From NCBI GenBank assembly GCA_014529385.2, contig CM043968.1:21999484-22063483 (forward strand): DNA of 64,000 nt. The letters are read 5' to 3'. Source of the stretch: Adiantum capillus-veneris. Lineage: Eukaryota > Streptophyta > Polypodiopsida > Polypodiales > Pteridaceae. Shown here in pieces: positions 42,339-53,108 of this stretch. The translations under genes and the position numbers were made by a program. Below the pieces are notes generated by a model. It was not told where the DNA came from. It made no database searches and saw only the letters and a program-made list of their open reading frames with translations. Every line of letters begins with the position of its first letter. The first letter of the stretch is position 1.

Positions 42339-44090
42339 TTGGGTGGGCATGTGCTGGTAAATTCCCAAGGGATCATAGGCATTTTAGTTGGGGTTTATTA
42401 AGAGTGGTTTTGAACTACTTTTTGGTAATGAGGTTGAACTTTTAACTCTCTTGGGATGCAAAGCTATAGAGGTATCCCACTTTTCCTTGGTACTTTTCAC
42501 TTCTTGTTATGCAATTAATTTGATTGTTTCTCTTTTTGAATGTGCTTTGAATGATATTTACAAGTGGGATGCATTTTTTGCAATTCTTTCATTCACTTAA
42601 CTCTCTAGACACATGACAATGTTATGTATGAGCCAAGGATTTTAGGCAAGTAGTGTACTTAACACCATCTCTAAAACTTGTTATTTTTCCTATTTATTGT
42701 TGATTTTGATAAAAGATAGGGTTCAATCCCTATTCAAATTCTTATAAGACTACAAGGTAGGGTTTTGTTTGGCACATGTTGTTAGTCACAAGGTGTGAAA
42801 CATGGTCTAGGAAACATGGATTTTGATTTAGCCATTGTGGATCAAGATTTATGAGGGTCCCTCTCACTCATGTTGTTGAGTGGTTGAGTTATCTCCATAC
42901 TCATGTTCCTATCACTCATGTCGCTGAGTGTTTTTAGTTACCTCCACACACAAGTGCATCTCGTACTTGATGCCATATTTCTTGACATTACTACATGCTG
43001 AGACATATTCCACATGTGGAGAATATGAGTCTTTGGGACTGACATCGATGCTTGTTTCTTCAACTATGTGTCAAGAGAGAGTCCCTAGGTGCTGGTCAAA
43101 TCCGTTTATTAAGACCCTTGAGAGCTCCACCTAGAATATGTAAGTGTAGCATGTGAGTTCATCAAGAGGGGTTGTTTATATACCAAAGAGTTACATAATT
43201 ACATGTACAAGAGGGGTTTGGAAATGGAAAATTATAATAAATTTTAAGGTTTATGAAGGAAGAGGGGCCTTATCATTTATGATTAAGTGTGTGTGTGTGT
43301 GTAGAGTGGTACTAAAAATACCTCTTGAATGCACGTGCTATAGGTGTTTTTGAAAGGTGGACCCCCATGTTTTAGACCATTTTAAGCATGAGGTATCGAG
43401 CACAATTTCAGTGGTGAGAAATTTTCAAATATCTAGTAAGACTACTTAGTATAACACATACTATAAACAACATTAACGGAATATTGCTTCAAGATTTCTA
43501 GGCTGTAGTTCTCCATACCTATTTTGATTATAGCAAGGCTATCTACTATTAACAAAAATGTTTCACTTCTTGTACTTAGATGTAATCTATCTTCACATTC
43601 TATTATGGTCTAGCTGTTATTCAAGGCTATTGAGTAATTACACTGGGAGATTTTTGGTTTCTTTTTGTCAAGATATTCACACATTTTATTCCCTCATTTT
43701 CCAGGTATGCTATGAGCATAACATCCATCATAAGAATTGGCAGCAATAACAAATCATTTTCACACTAGGTGTTGTAGGCCCTACTGTTTAGCAAAGGTGT
43801 ATTTGTAGCGGCATGCTACTTCATGATTATGATAGCTTATGAAGATTTTAGCACCACAAATTTAGTACATCTACGGAATTTATTGTGGGCCTACCAACCC
43901 CCATACGAGGTCATGGCATAGTATGGGTGCTTGTAGATAGGTTGTCTGAGCTTTGAAAATTTTATTCCAAATCAGTCCACTATTTCATCTCTAAAATTAT
44001 CCAAGCTAGTTGTTCACAATCTATATTGAGTGCATTGTTGTTCACAATCTGTAAAGGGTACAAAAACAGAGGGTCCGCCTTTCAAACATA
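42339..44090. other. No gene seen; short inverted motifs
   Basis: About 1.75 kb between A and F. It has two CACTCATGT...TGAGTG motifs 45 bp apart (42867, 42912) and a near-palindrome CATATTCCACATGTGGAGAA at about 43004, but no array. A short GT run lies at 43287. No 5' LTR or gag of F was recognised here. Confidence 0.45.
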
Positions 44091-45101
44091 GTGCCAAATA
44101 CAACAGATGAGGCAAGTGATGGGTTCCAGCCTAAAACATTGACAGAAATGGGTAAGGACTGTAACGGTCTAAACGATCTGTGGAAGCAAATCCGTGAGGC
44201 CAACGAGGCTAATAGGATGAGTAACCACATGAATAGCACGAGAAAAGAAAAGAATGTAACCTTACCTCCTATTGAAGAATTTGAGGCAAGGTCACAAGTG
44301 AACTTTGAGATACATTCACAAGGGGGAGACCAAGGATCAATTAGTTTGGGGCACAGCCAACCAGACTCACTGAGAACTTTACCCTCTTACCTAGGAGAGT
44401 ATGAAGCCAAGTCGAAAGTGAGAGAAATCCCATCTCAAAGACTTTCTTCTAACAAAGTGATAGATTCGCAAGGATTGATTGAGTTATTGTCCACCCTAGT
44501 GGCATGCACAATCACATTAGCAGAACTCCTAAGGTTACGGCCAAACATGTGGACCATAGTAGGTAAATGCCTAGAAAAATTTGGAGTAAGAGACCCCACC
44601 ATGAGGCTACAGGAAGGGATCAGGGAGCTGGACAGACCTCAACTAAACACTAGGCCAGTACCATTAAACAAGGTTGGAGAGTATTGCGAGGGAGAAGATG
44701 GAAACACAACGCTACCAGTAGAATTCCAAGGAATAGTTTCCAAAGCTATTCTTGACAGTGGAGCGGGAGTTGCTATCGCCACCAAGGAAATCAGGAAAAA
44801 ATGGGGAAAACCAGCTTTAAGGGCTACCAGAATGAAATTGCAATTGGCAGATGGGTTCATGGAGAAGCCTCTAGGACTCTTAGAAAAAGTGATTGTCGCT
44901 TCGTGCTGGATCGAGTATGAGCATACATTTGCAATAGTTGATTTCGACAAAAAGAACAATTATGAGATTATCTTGGGAAGACCATTCATGCGACAATTGA
45001 AGATGGTCCAAGATTGGGGTTACGACCACATATACCTCAGACATGGCGAGACAACAACTAAAATACACCTGAAAGACCATAGTTACAAAGATGTGAACTA
45101 A
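44091..45101 (+). pseudogene. Protease ORF of F
   Basis: 336 open codons; the first codon is not a true start and the element is 5'-truncated. The retropepsin core is at about 44740-44990: AILDSGAGVAIAT with intact DSG, then KPLGLLEKVIV, YEHTFAIVDF and EIILGRPF. Upstream lies a low-complexity linker (TRKEKNVTLPPIEEFEARSQ). No gag or zinc knuckle precedes it. G carries the same protease in decayed form. Confidence 0.8.
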
Positions 45102-46150
45102 ACACCTGTGGAAGAGTTTGATTCAGCTACAATAGCAGGATCGGAACTCCTAGCATAGTTAGGGCAACAAAAAGAGCTATGGATGTGCAGAGCTTCACAT
45201 TGTGGAAGCTTAAGAAGAGAGGAATGCGTCTTAGAAAGAGCAATTGAGGACAAGGAGTATATTCTAGAACCTTTCCCTGAGGATGCCTTGGAACCTCTAG
45301 AATGGGAACACATACTAGCAACATTGGATGTCTGTACCATTGCAGATAGTCCAACAACAAAATTTTGCGATAAGGATGGCTATGATGTGCTACCCTACTA
45401 CATGGTAAACATTATACCATGAGAAGATGAGACGATAGAACCACCAGAACAAGAAGAGTTTTATAACTCCTCTGAACATCTAGAAGTAAATGATGATGCA
45501 GATAATGAGTGTTCGGACACCTCAAGTGAGCGTGGAAGGAAAACCGAGAATATCAAGTTTTATGATTTTGCTAATCAACACCCTAGACGCCAGGAACGTT
45601 ATAGGAGGAAACGAGCAAGAAACAAAGTGAGAGAGAACCTGATGCCCAAGATAAAAGGTAAAACTCACTATTTGATGCTTGTAAAAGCAGAGGATTGTGT
45701 AAAATATCAAATATCAGGAAGATTCTCAAAAGATCGAAGGGAAAGAACGCGAGAGTAAATAAAACAGGAACGAAAAGCTAAAACAGAAACAAAATCACAA
45801 AATCTCAAAAATCAAAAAAAGAAACAACAAAAGACCAAGAGTGGACCAAATTGGAGCGTAAACAGAAATACCAAGAACTGAAACGATCTTTACGTGAGAT
45901 ATGGACTACTGAAGAAGATAGTGATGGTAAAGGGGAGTCCGAAAAGGGAAACATGAATGTACCATCACACTATCAAAAATTTACCATCCAGGACAGAAAA
46001 ATCATCATGACACCACCAGTCAGGGAAAGAACCAACCAAGAATCTTACGATGGGCCAGAAAATGCAAAAAGGATAGACCTTGCAGAACCAGGTGAAAAGC
46101 CTCAATCGGTCTATATAGCAAACGATTTAGAGCCTGAAGAAGAACAGAAC
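45102..46150 (+). pseudogene. Linker between protease and RT of F
   Basis: Acidic then very basic coding stretch in shifting frames. It contains SPTTKFCDKDGYDVLPYYMV (matched in G), SSERGRKTEN, and a Lys/Gln-rich run (about 45760-45850). Stops at 45100, 45421 and 45758 interrupt it. It probably was a proteolytic linker of the polyprotein. Confidence 0.55.
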
Positions 46151-47691
46151 TTCTCAAGAAGTATAAAGATGTGTTTGCATGGTCCTATAAAGACCTCAAA
46201 GGAGTTGATCAATCGATATGCCAACATACAATTCCTTTGAAATCACATGCAAAACCTAGCAAACAACGTCCTTATACATATAATGACACATTTGCTAAAC
46301 GAATCAAAGAAGAGATTGATAAGGTGATGGAAGCTGAATTCATCTATGAGATTGAACATACAGGTTGGGTGTCACCCATTGTGATAGTTCCCAAAAAGAA
46401 TGGAAAACTGCGAGTGTGTGTAAACCTCAAAAAGGTAAATGCAGCCACCATAAGGGATAATTATCCCTTGCCAATCACAGAACATGTACTTGAGCAAGTA
46501 ACCCGAAAACGGGCTTATTCCTTTCTAGATGGGTTTTCAGGATATAACCTGGCAATAGCAAGAGAGGATCAACACAAAACAGCATGTGTCACAGAATGGG
46601 GAATTTATGCGTATCGAGTTATGCCGTTTGGCTTAACTAACGCCCCATCTACCTTCCAAAGGTTAATGACGCACGCGTTTAAAGAATACCTAAGAATATT
46701 CTTAGAAATTTACATGGATGATCTTTGTGTACACTCTCTTCTACGAGAGGAACATATTGACCATTTGCAAAAGGTCTTTGAAAAATACAGGACATATCGA
46801 ATCTGTCTCAACCCGGAAAAGTGTATCTTTATGGTTAAGCAAGGCCGCATCTTAGGACACATTGTCTCAAGAAATGGCATAACCACTGATCTAGACAAAG
46901 TCAAAGTCATTGTAGACCTACCCAGGCCTACTAATGCTAAACAAGTGCAATCCTTCATGGGACACTGCGAATATTATCGAAGATTCATATACATGTATGC
47001 GGTTATCGCACAACCTCTGTATCGTTTGCTAGTCAATTTCGATTGGACCGAGGAGTGTGAAACTTCATTCCAAAAGCTGAAGGAAAACCTTATATCAGCA
47101 CCTGTACTGAAGGCACCAGATTGGGAAAAGATATTCCATGTTCACATTGATGCTTCTGCATATGCAATCGGGAGTATTCTGGCTCAACCTGGAGACGGAA
47201 CAATGGAATTTCCAGTATGTTATCCAAGCCGACATTTAAACAATGCGAAAAAGAACTACACAACCACCGAATGAGAAGGGCTAGGAATGATTTATGCTGT
47301 AAAGAAATTTCGGCATTATTTGCTCGCAAACAAATTTGTGTTCTTTACATATCATCAAGCTCTTTTGTATCTGGTAAATAAACCATGCAATACAGGGAGA
47401 ATTGTACGCTGGTTTATTATATTGCTAGAGTTTGATTTCACAGTGGTGGTCAAAAAGGGTAAAACTCATCTACGAGCAGATCATCTTTCAAGGATACACA
47501 ACGGGGAAGCTCCTGAAGGAGTAGATGATGACATACCAGATGCTTATCTTTTCAATGTTGAAATGGTACCCAAATGGTCTCATGAAATTGTTAGCATTCT
47601 CTCCTTTGGAAGTGGGTTTGATAATATGGAATACAGTTACAAACAACAAACAATTCAACAAACAAAAAACTTACAGTTGATAGCAGGATAA
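46151..47691 (+). pseudogene. Reverse transcriptase-RNase H of F
   Basis: Starts as KKYKDVFAWSYKDLKGVD, typical of the RT entry in this lineage. Landmarks: HTGWVSPIVIVPKKNGKLRV, NYPLPI, FSGYN, PFGLTNAPSTFQR, IYMDDLCVHS (intact YMDD at about 46710), LGHIVSRNGI and FMGHCEYYRRF. The RNase H reads HIDASAYAIGSILAQ, then a TGA at 47272, YAVKKFRHYLL, TYHQALLYL (Asp of TDH lost) and ADHLSRI. Only one stop interrupts otherwise open sequence, so decay is recent. Confidence 0.92.
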
Positions 47692-49080
47692 CTCTATCAT
47701 CTAGGCTCGGACCAAATCCTACGATTATGTATAAATCCGGACGAATTCGAGTGCTACCTTGATGAAGCACATGTTTAGGATTGTGCATTTCATTGTTCAA
47801 CAGTGAAAACATATGAGAGACTGAAACGGTTAGGGGTTTATTGGCCGACTATGTATGCGGACACACATTCCTATGTTACCAATTGTACTATATGTAGTGC
47901 CAAACGACCAGTGGATCACGCAACATTGTTTCAGGTAAACATTGCACCTGCATGGAGTCAATATATCATTGATTTCTTAACCACCAGGACGTTCCCTGAG
48001 AACATCACAAGAGCACGGAAAAGGGCTATAGAGCTGGAAGCTCGTGACTTTCAGTTAATTGGGAACCAACTCAATAAGCGAGGAAAGGACAATCAACTTA
48101 GAATTTGTGCAAGTGAAAGTGAATACCTGCTGATTCTAGAGCATGCACATAGCGGAATAAGTGGAGGCCATTTTTCGGGCGATAAGACGGCAAAAATTGT
48201 CTTAACCAGCAGGAATTTGGTAGCCTACATTGCATATGGATGCTGAAGAGTTTGTAAGGCGTTGTGACGCATGTCAGCGCACCAAGGTACCGATTAAGAG
48301 AGATGAGATGCCACTATGGCCAATGATGGCAGCAAGAGAATTTGCAAAATGGGGCATTGATTTTGTGGGACCTATCTCACCCCCTGCATATCGCATCCAT
48401 ACCCAATATATCATTGTGGTTACGGACTATCTCACAAAATGGGCGGAAGCCAAGGCAACGCAAAAAGCAGATGCACGCACCACTGCACAATTTTTGTATG
48501 AGAATGTTTTTGTACGATACGGGTTACCTATAGAAATTGTCAATGACCGTGGGACACATTTTCTTAATGAAGTCATTGAATATCTGCTAGAGGATCGATA
48601 GGAACAACACCGTACAACATGGTGTTTGGCCTAAATGCTATACTACCCATAGAGTTTTTAATTCCAACTCTACGAGTAGCGAAACGCTTAGAATGGACAG
48701 GGCATGAGCTCTCTTCAAGAATAGATGATCTTGAAAATATAGATGAACTCTGCTTGAGAGCTGTAGCTTCAATCTATGCTATAAAAAAAAGACAAAAAGA
48801 GTTTTTTGACAAGCATGTGCGCACTAAAGAGTTCAAAACAGGTGATTATGTACTTGTTTATACTTTGAAGCAACATGCCAAGAAACTTAAAAAGCGAGGG
48901 ATGGGACCCTTTGTGATTAGTAATCTATCACAAAGTGGAGCTGTCAAGCTTGCTACATTAGCAGGTGAAGAAATGCCGAACTGGATTAGTGGATGTCGAC
49001 TGAAGAAATATCATCTACCACTCACACAGGAAATGCTCCAACAAATTCATCAAGGAAAACAGCGAATGAAGAAAAAATAG
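47692..49080 (+). pseudogene. Integrase of F, two zinc modules, deletion
   Basis: Two HHCC-type zinc-binding segments follow each other. The first (about 47705-47915) reads EAHV.DCAFHCSTVKTYERL, WPTMYADTHSYV and CTICS; the second (48060-48290) reads EHAHSGISGGHFSGDKTA, DAEEFVRRCDACQRTK. The core then has WGIDFVGPI and NDRGTHF (two catalytic Asp), but at about 48594 it jumps directly to IGTTPYNMVFGLNAILPIEF, so the segment with the catalytic Glu (roughly 60 codons) is deleted. The C-terminus has RGMGPFVI. Stops at 47688, 47776 and 48243 also occur. Confidence 0.85.
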
Positions 49081-49167
49081 AGAGTACAAGAGGAAGCTCA
49101 AGCAGAAGCAAAGGAACGCATTGCAAAACGAAGACTTCTGCTACAACAACAACAAAGTGGAGCACCA

Positions 49168-49890
49168 TTGCGAATCAATGCCATTCGACTGACGAAGTTG
49201 GATGAAGACACAGTGGAGCCAATAATTGCAGTCAAAGTGGGCAGCAATCAAGTTGAATCGACGACATTACTTTATTCTGGAGCTCAAGCAAATTTGATCT
49301 CTTACGGATTATACCAACAGCTCAAATCCACAGGTCAACTTCATCCTACTCCTCAAGTGCTAGAAAGTAGTACATCACACCCGTTGAAAACATTGGGATG
49401 GACTATATTGCATATACAAATACATTTCAATATATTTACCCACACAAATTCTATGTGGTGGAGGTTGAAAACACACAACACCCAATGATGTTGGGACAAC
49501 CTTGGCAGAAAGAGTACAATGTGCAGATAGATTGGAATGCAAAGGCACTCAAAATTCAGCATGCACATGAACAACAGGTGATAGCCTTTGCTCAGCAATA
49601 CCGGAATAATCAGCTGCTGCAAGCCATGCAATCACAGGAAAAAGAGTCAAAAGCAAGAATTCCACCGAAGAACAACATGATACCCAAAGGCAACAAACAG
49701 GTAAAATCAAACCATGTTGACTACGTACATACGAAGTCACAGACCGCAGTGCAAAGACCTCGATTACCAAAACAACAGAAACAAGTATGGATGCGGAAGG
49801 AAAGAAATGATATGGCAGACAAACAACAATGCAACGAAAGAATTCAACCGAAGCAGATAGTTCAACCAAAAACCATGGGCATAAAATAGA
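49168..49890 (+). pseudogene. Post-integrase retropepsin-like module of F
   Basis: Downstream of the integrase C-terminus: EPIIAVKVGSNQVESTTLLY, SGAQANLIS, then after a frameshift near 49430 FYVVEVENTQHPMMLGQPW. This is the outline of a second aspartic protease: a hydrophobic strand, D-S/T-G-A with D replaced by Tyr (LLYSGA), and the late hydrophobic-G motif (MLGQPW). G has the same module. It cannot be catalytic as it stands. A basic, Gln-rich tail with VWMRK follows. Confidence 0.65.
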
Positions 49891-50306
49891 TATGGATCCC
49901 AAAGAAAATGCTCAGCAACAACTCAAATGTCACTAGCATTTGGATACCCAAACAAAAGCAAAAGGAACTCCCTTCAGTACAAGCAACAACGGAAGGCAGA
50001 CAGCTGCATTTGAAAAAAGGCAACCGACTTATGTGGATGTCAATCAACAACAAAACAGTGGCAACAAAGGAAGTAGCAAAACATCTACAAAAACCGGCAA
50101 AAACAAAATACCAATGGAAAGCAAAGGAAATACGGTCCACGGCCATTCCGGCCAAGCCAATCCTCTCCATAGAAACAACTACGGCTATATCAACAGTAGC
50201 GGCAAAGCAATTGCCTGTGGCAAAAAAGACAATTAAACAAAGAGCAGTAGAATTACAGTTGTTAATTGCAAAGAAAACAGGAAACCTCGACGGCGAATGC
50301 CAATAA
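49891..50306 (+). pseudogene. Lys/Gln-rich tail of F
   Basis: Follows a stop at 49889. Contains IWIPKKM and IWIPKQKQKEL and then Lys/Thr/Ala-rich sequence (PAKTKYQWKAKEI, VAAKQLPVAKKTIKQRA). The IWIPK motif is shared with the G tail. No family recognised; likely disordered and basic. Confidence 0.5.
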
Positions 50307-50471
50307 GCATCTTGCTTATTCCCTTCTCTTGCACAGCATTAATTTTTCCATACATTGACCGAGTATGCATAAATTAGGGCCACATTAATTGGCCAAGCAT
50401 TAGCACAAATTTTTCAACCTATGCACAGCACATACTCCGAGGCGATACCTTGTCGTCCGAGAGGACTCTGT

Positions 50472-50486
50472 CTAGGAGGGGGGGAG
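50472..50486 (+). promoter_or_regulatory. Polypurine tract of F
   Basis: CTAGGAGGGGGGGAG, the counterpart of CTAGGAAAGGGGAA in G. The next base is not TG, so the LTR start may be mutated. Confidence 0.6.
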
Positions 50487-52085
50487 GCATTCTCAAATGC
50501 GGAACCAATAGCAGAAACAGCAAAAAAGGGCATGATTTTCAACTATTTTAAGGGTTTTTGTTTGATTACAAAATTTTCTGGACTAACCCAAGTACATATG
50601 CCCTTATACAGCATGTATCTATAGGTATATGGGGCCAAACATCAAATCAAGCCCCTAGGTGTGTGTATATAAGTAGAAATAGCCATTTTTTGGGCAAAAT
50701 ATTGGTAAAACGGAGAAATCCGGTCATAACAATTGCATGTGAGTGTATATAATGTTTTGCGGTGATGTTTGTGATTTATTATGATTTTTGGGGATTTTTT
50801 GGGTTTGATTTGCTATTTTTCTTTTAATTTTGCTAATTTTCGGTAGAAAAACTTCAAAAATACAAAAAGCGGGTGAAAAACGGTCGTAATGAAAAACAAA
50901 AAATATGGGGATGATCAGTGACAATAGGACAACCTATGGTACAGTAGGGGTGTAATTATGAGACTGGAGCGGAAAGCGTGTTTTGGCCAGGTTTTGATCG
51001 AAATGCCAAATTTCTGTTAAACAGGTCAAATGGAGTCCAAATCAAGAAATTTTTGAGCCTAAACCGCATCTCGCAAGAAGATAGGAGCACATGTCAAATT
51101 TCATAAAAAGTGGTTCGAGGACCTCCATTATAAGAAATTTTCACCTCATTTTTAACTCATTTTCACTATTGACTTTGTGAAGAGAGCTTCTGCCACCTAG
51201 AGTGGACGGACCTTCCAGCAGCTTTTACGATGCGCACAACTACCCGACGAGCTTCAGACATGAGAGGTAGGCTCACCACCTTGAGCTTTTCGCGCATGTT
51301 TGTCATTATGTCACGAAAACTAGCGTAGGGATCACACACAAAGCGGGCGGTAGAGACCTACAAGTAGAGACGGCGACCTAATGTCTGACCCAAAAGCAAC
51401 AAGACTTCATCGGTAGCTTACCCTAGCATAGGAGACCAGTCCTGGATGTCCAAAGGCAGTAGAAAACCATCGGAAAAAACCCTAATTCCTAGAATCCCGC
51501 AAGAGGACACCAAATGGAAAATCGGCGAAAAGGCGACCAAATGCGACCAAAATTCATGGGTAGGAGCATCTCAACATGCTCGACAAGTCTATGTGACCCG
51601 CAGGACCAAAAAGTGACCCCGAAGCGGCACTAAACTTCAGAATCGGCATCAGACACACAAAGTGTCAAATTGCTCTCGCGGCCAAACCGCATGCCCGTTT
51701 GCCACCAAACTTCACGAGCGGCTTTCCTAGACCATCAACAACCAAGTCCTATGGTGGTAGACCACCACAAATCATCGAAGATATGTAAACGCAACCACGG
51801 GTGCTTCTAGAGTGACAAATTGCCAAATGAAGCTCCGGTGAAGCCAAAGTCGACAAAAACCATACGGCAAGTATTCCCAAGGGATCGGGAAGCTATGGAG
51901 ACCAACATCAAGAAATTTCATCGCCAAAAAGCACTCCAAAAGTCAAAAAACGGCTCGGAGGCTCTGAAGTCCACACAGGGAGTTATTCTCTATCCATTTG
52001 ACTTTTTTATTGAAATTAGGCTTAAAAGGGACTCAGGGGGACCAAGGGCAGGCACTAGGAGCATAATCCATGAAAAAATCATCAG
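50487..52085. other. Probable LTR of F and leader of E, unresolved
   Basis: No gene seen. TATA-like sequences occur at about 50666 (TATATAAG) and 50745 (TATATAAT), as expected in a 3' LTR of F. E should also have its 5' LTR end and PBS in this interval, but I could not recognise either, and no copy of the E 3' LTR is present. The 5' part of E may be deleted. Confidence 0.4.
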
Positions 52086-53000
52086 GAGACATCCTACGTG
52101 TAGGATGTCTCAAGGGCATTTTTGGGCACAGATCCCAATATTTTTCATCATACACATTTTCTGAATGACCTTTACATGCTATCCACCAAGTCTCATCACA
52201 TTTGGACCAAAATTGACCTCATATGCATGAAAAAACGCAAAGTTAGGGCATAGAGGCAATAATGGGCCATAGACCTACCAAATCTTGTCCAAATCACATG
52301 AAACTTGCGTAACACATTCACCAACACATCAACAACCAATCTATGTGGTCAGAAGCAAAAATTGGTGAAGTAGACATCCTACGCGTAGGATGTCTATTTG
52401 ACATTTTTGGCCTTCAGAGGATGGTTGTTCATTCCAGATCCAATCACCTCATCATCAAGAGCTCATATATCAATTTTGAAGCCATTCTAATCATTTTTGA
52501 CCCCCAACACCTTCAAGATACACTTTTTTGAGCCCAAAAACACTACACAGGCTCTTGCAAGCATCAATCCTTGACCAAATCCAAATCCAAGAGCATATCC
52601 ATGTTCCATAGGCCAAGGACTACCCACAGAACAAATCTCATGTCATTTTGATGAAATAGACATCCTACGCGTAGGATGTCTCCAACATAATTTAGGCCTT
52701 CTGTGCAAAGAGTGACATCATGGGAGCCAATATTATGGTGCAATGAGCCCATATACCAATTTTCAATCCATTTGGACATCAATTGCTACACTGTTATGGA
52801 ATTTCTACCCAATTTGTGACCTAAAGCCTGAATCAGCCAAAAAATCCACTTTTTGATGCCCAAATCCATATCCAAGCACATAGCCATGTTCCATAAGCCA
52901 TGCACTACTAGCATGTCAAGTATCAACCAATTTTGATGAAAAAGGATGGAAAATTTTGGCCAGAATTGCACTATGAGCACATGCACAGCTTCACAAGTTC
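52086..53000 (+). repeat. Tandem array of 285 bp, palindrome per unit (E)
   Basis: Three units with long palindromes built on AGACATCCTAC / GTAGGATGTCT: 52086-52111 (12-bp arms, GT centre), 52371-52396 (perfect 26 bp, CG centre) and 52658-52681 (perfect 24 bp). Centres are 285 and 286 bp apart. A fourth, degenerate position (AAAGGATGG, about 52940) follows at about the same interval. Shared flanks include CCATGTTCCATA.GCCA at about 52600 and 52885. The array sits just before the E ORF. Confidence 0.9.
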
Positions 53001-53108
53001 CTTTTAAGCTTTATTTTCAATTTTCAAGTCATTTGGATAGTTAAAACTCAGTTTCTCAGCTAATATGGAAAAAACTCTAACTTCGGACTACTGAGTGCAA
53101 CAGGATCT

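Larger units (their letters stand above)
44091..50486 (+). mobile_element. Ty3 element F, 5'-truncated
   Basis: Protease, RT, RNase H, integrase, a second protease-like module and a Lys-rich tail, ending at a PPT. Integrase style (CDACQ...MPLWPMM...WGIDFVGP) is that of Athila/Tat-type plant elements. The 5' LTR, PBS and gag are missing. Decay is moderate: a handful of stops and frameshifts and one integrase deletion. A 3' LTR should begin near 50487, but its end was not found. Confidence 0.8.

Noticed and set aside
43287-43303. GT run
   Set aside because: Very short simple repeat with no context.
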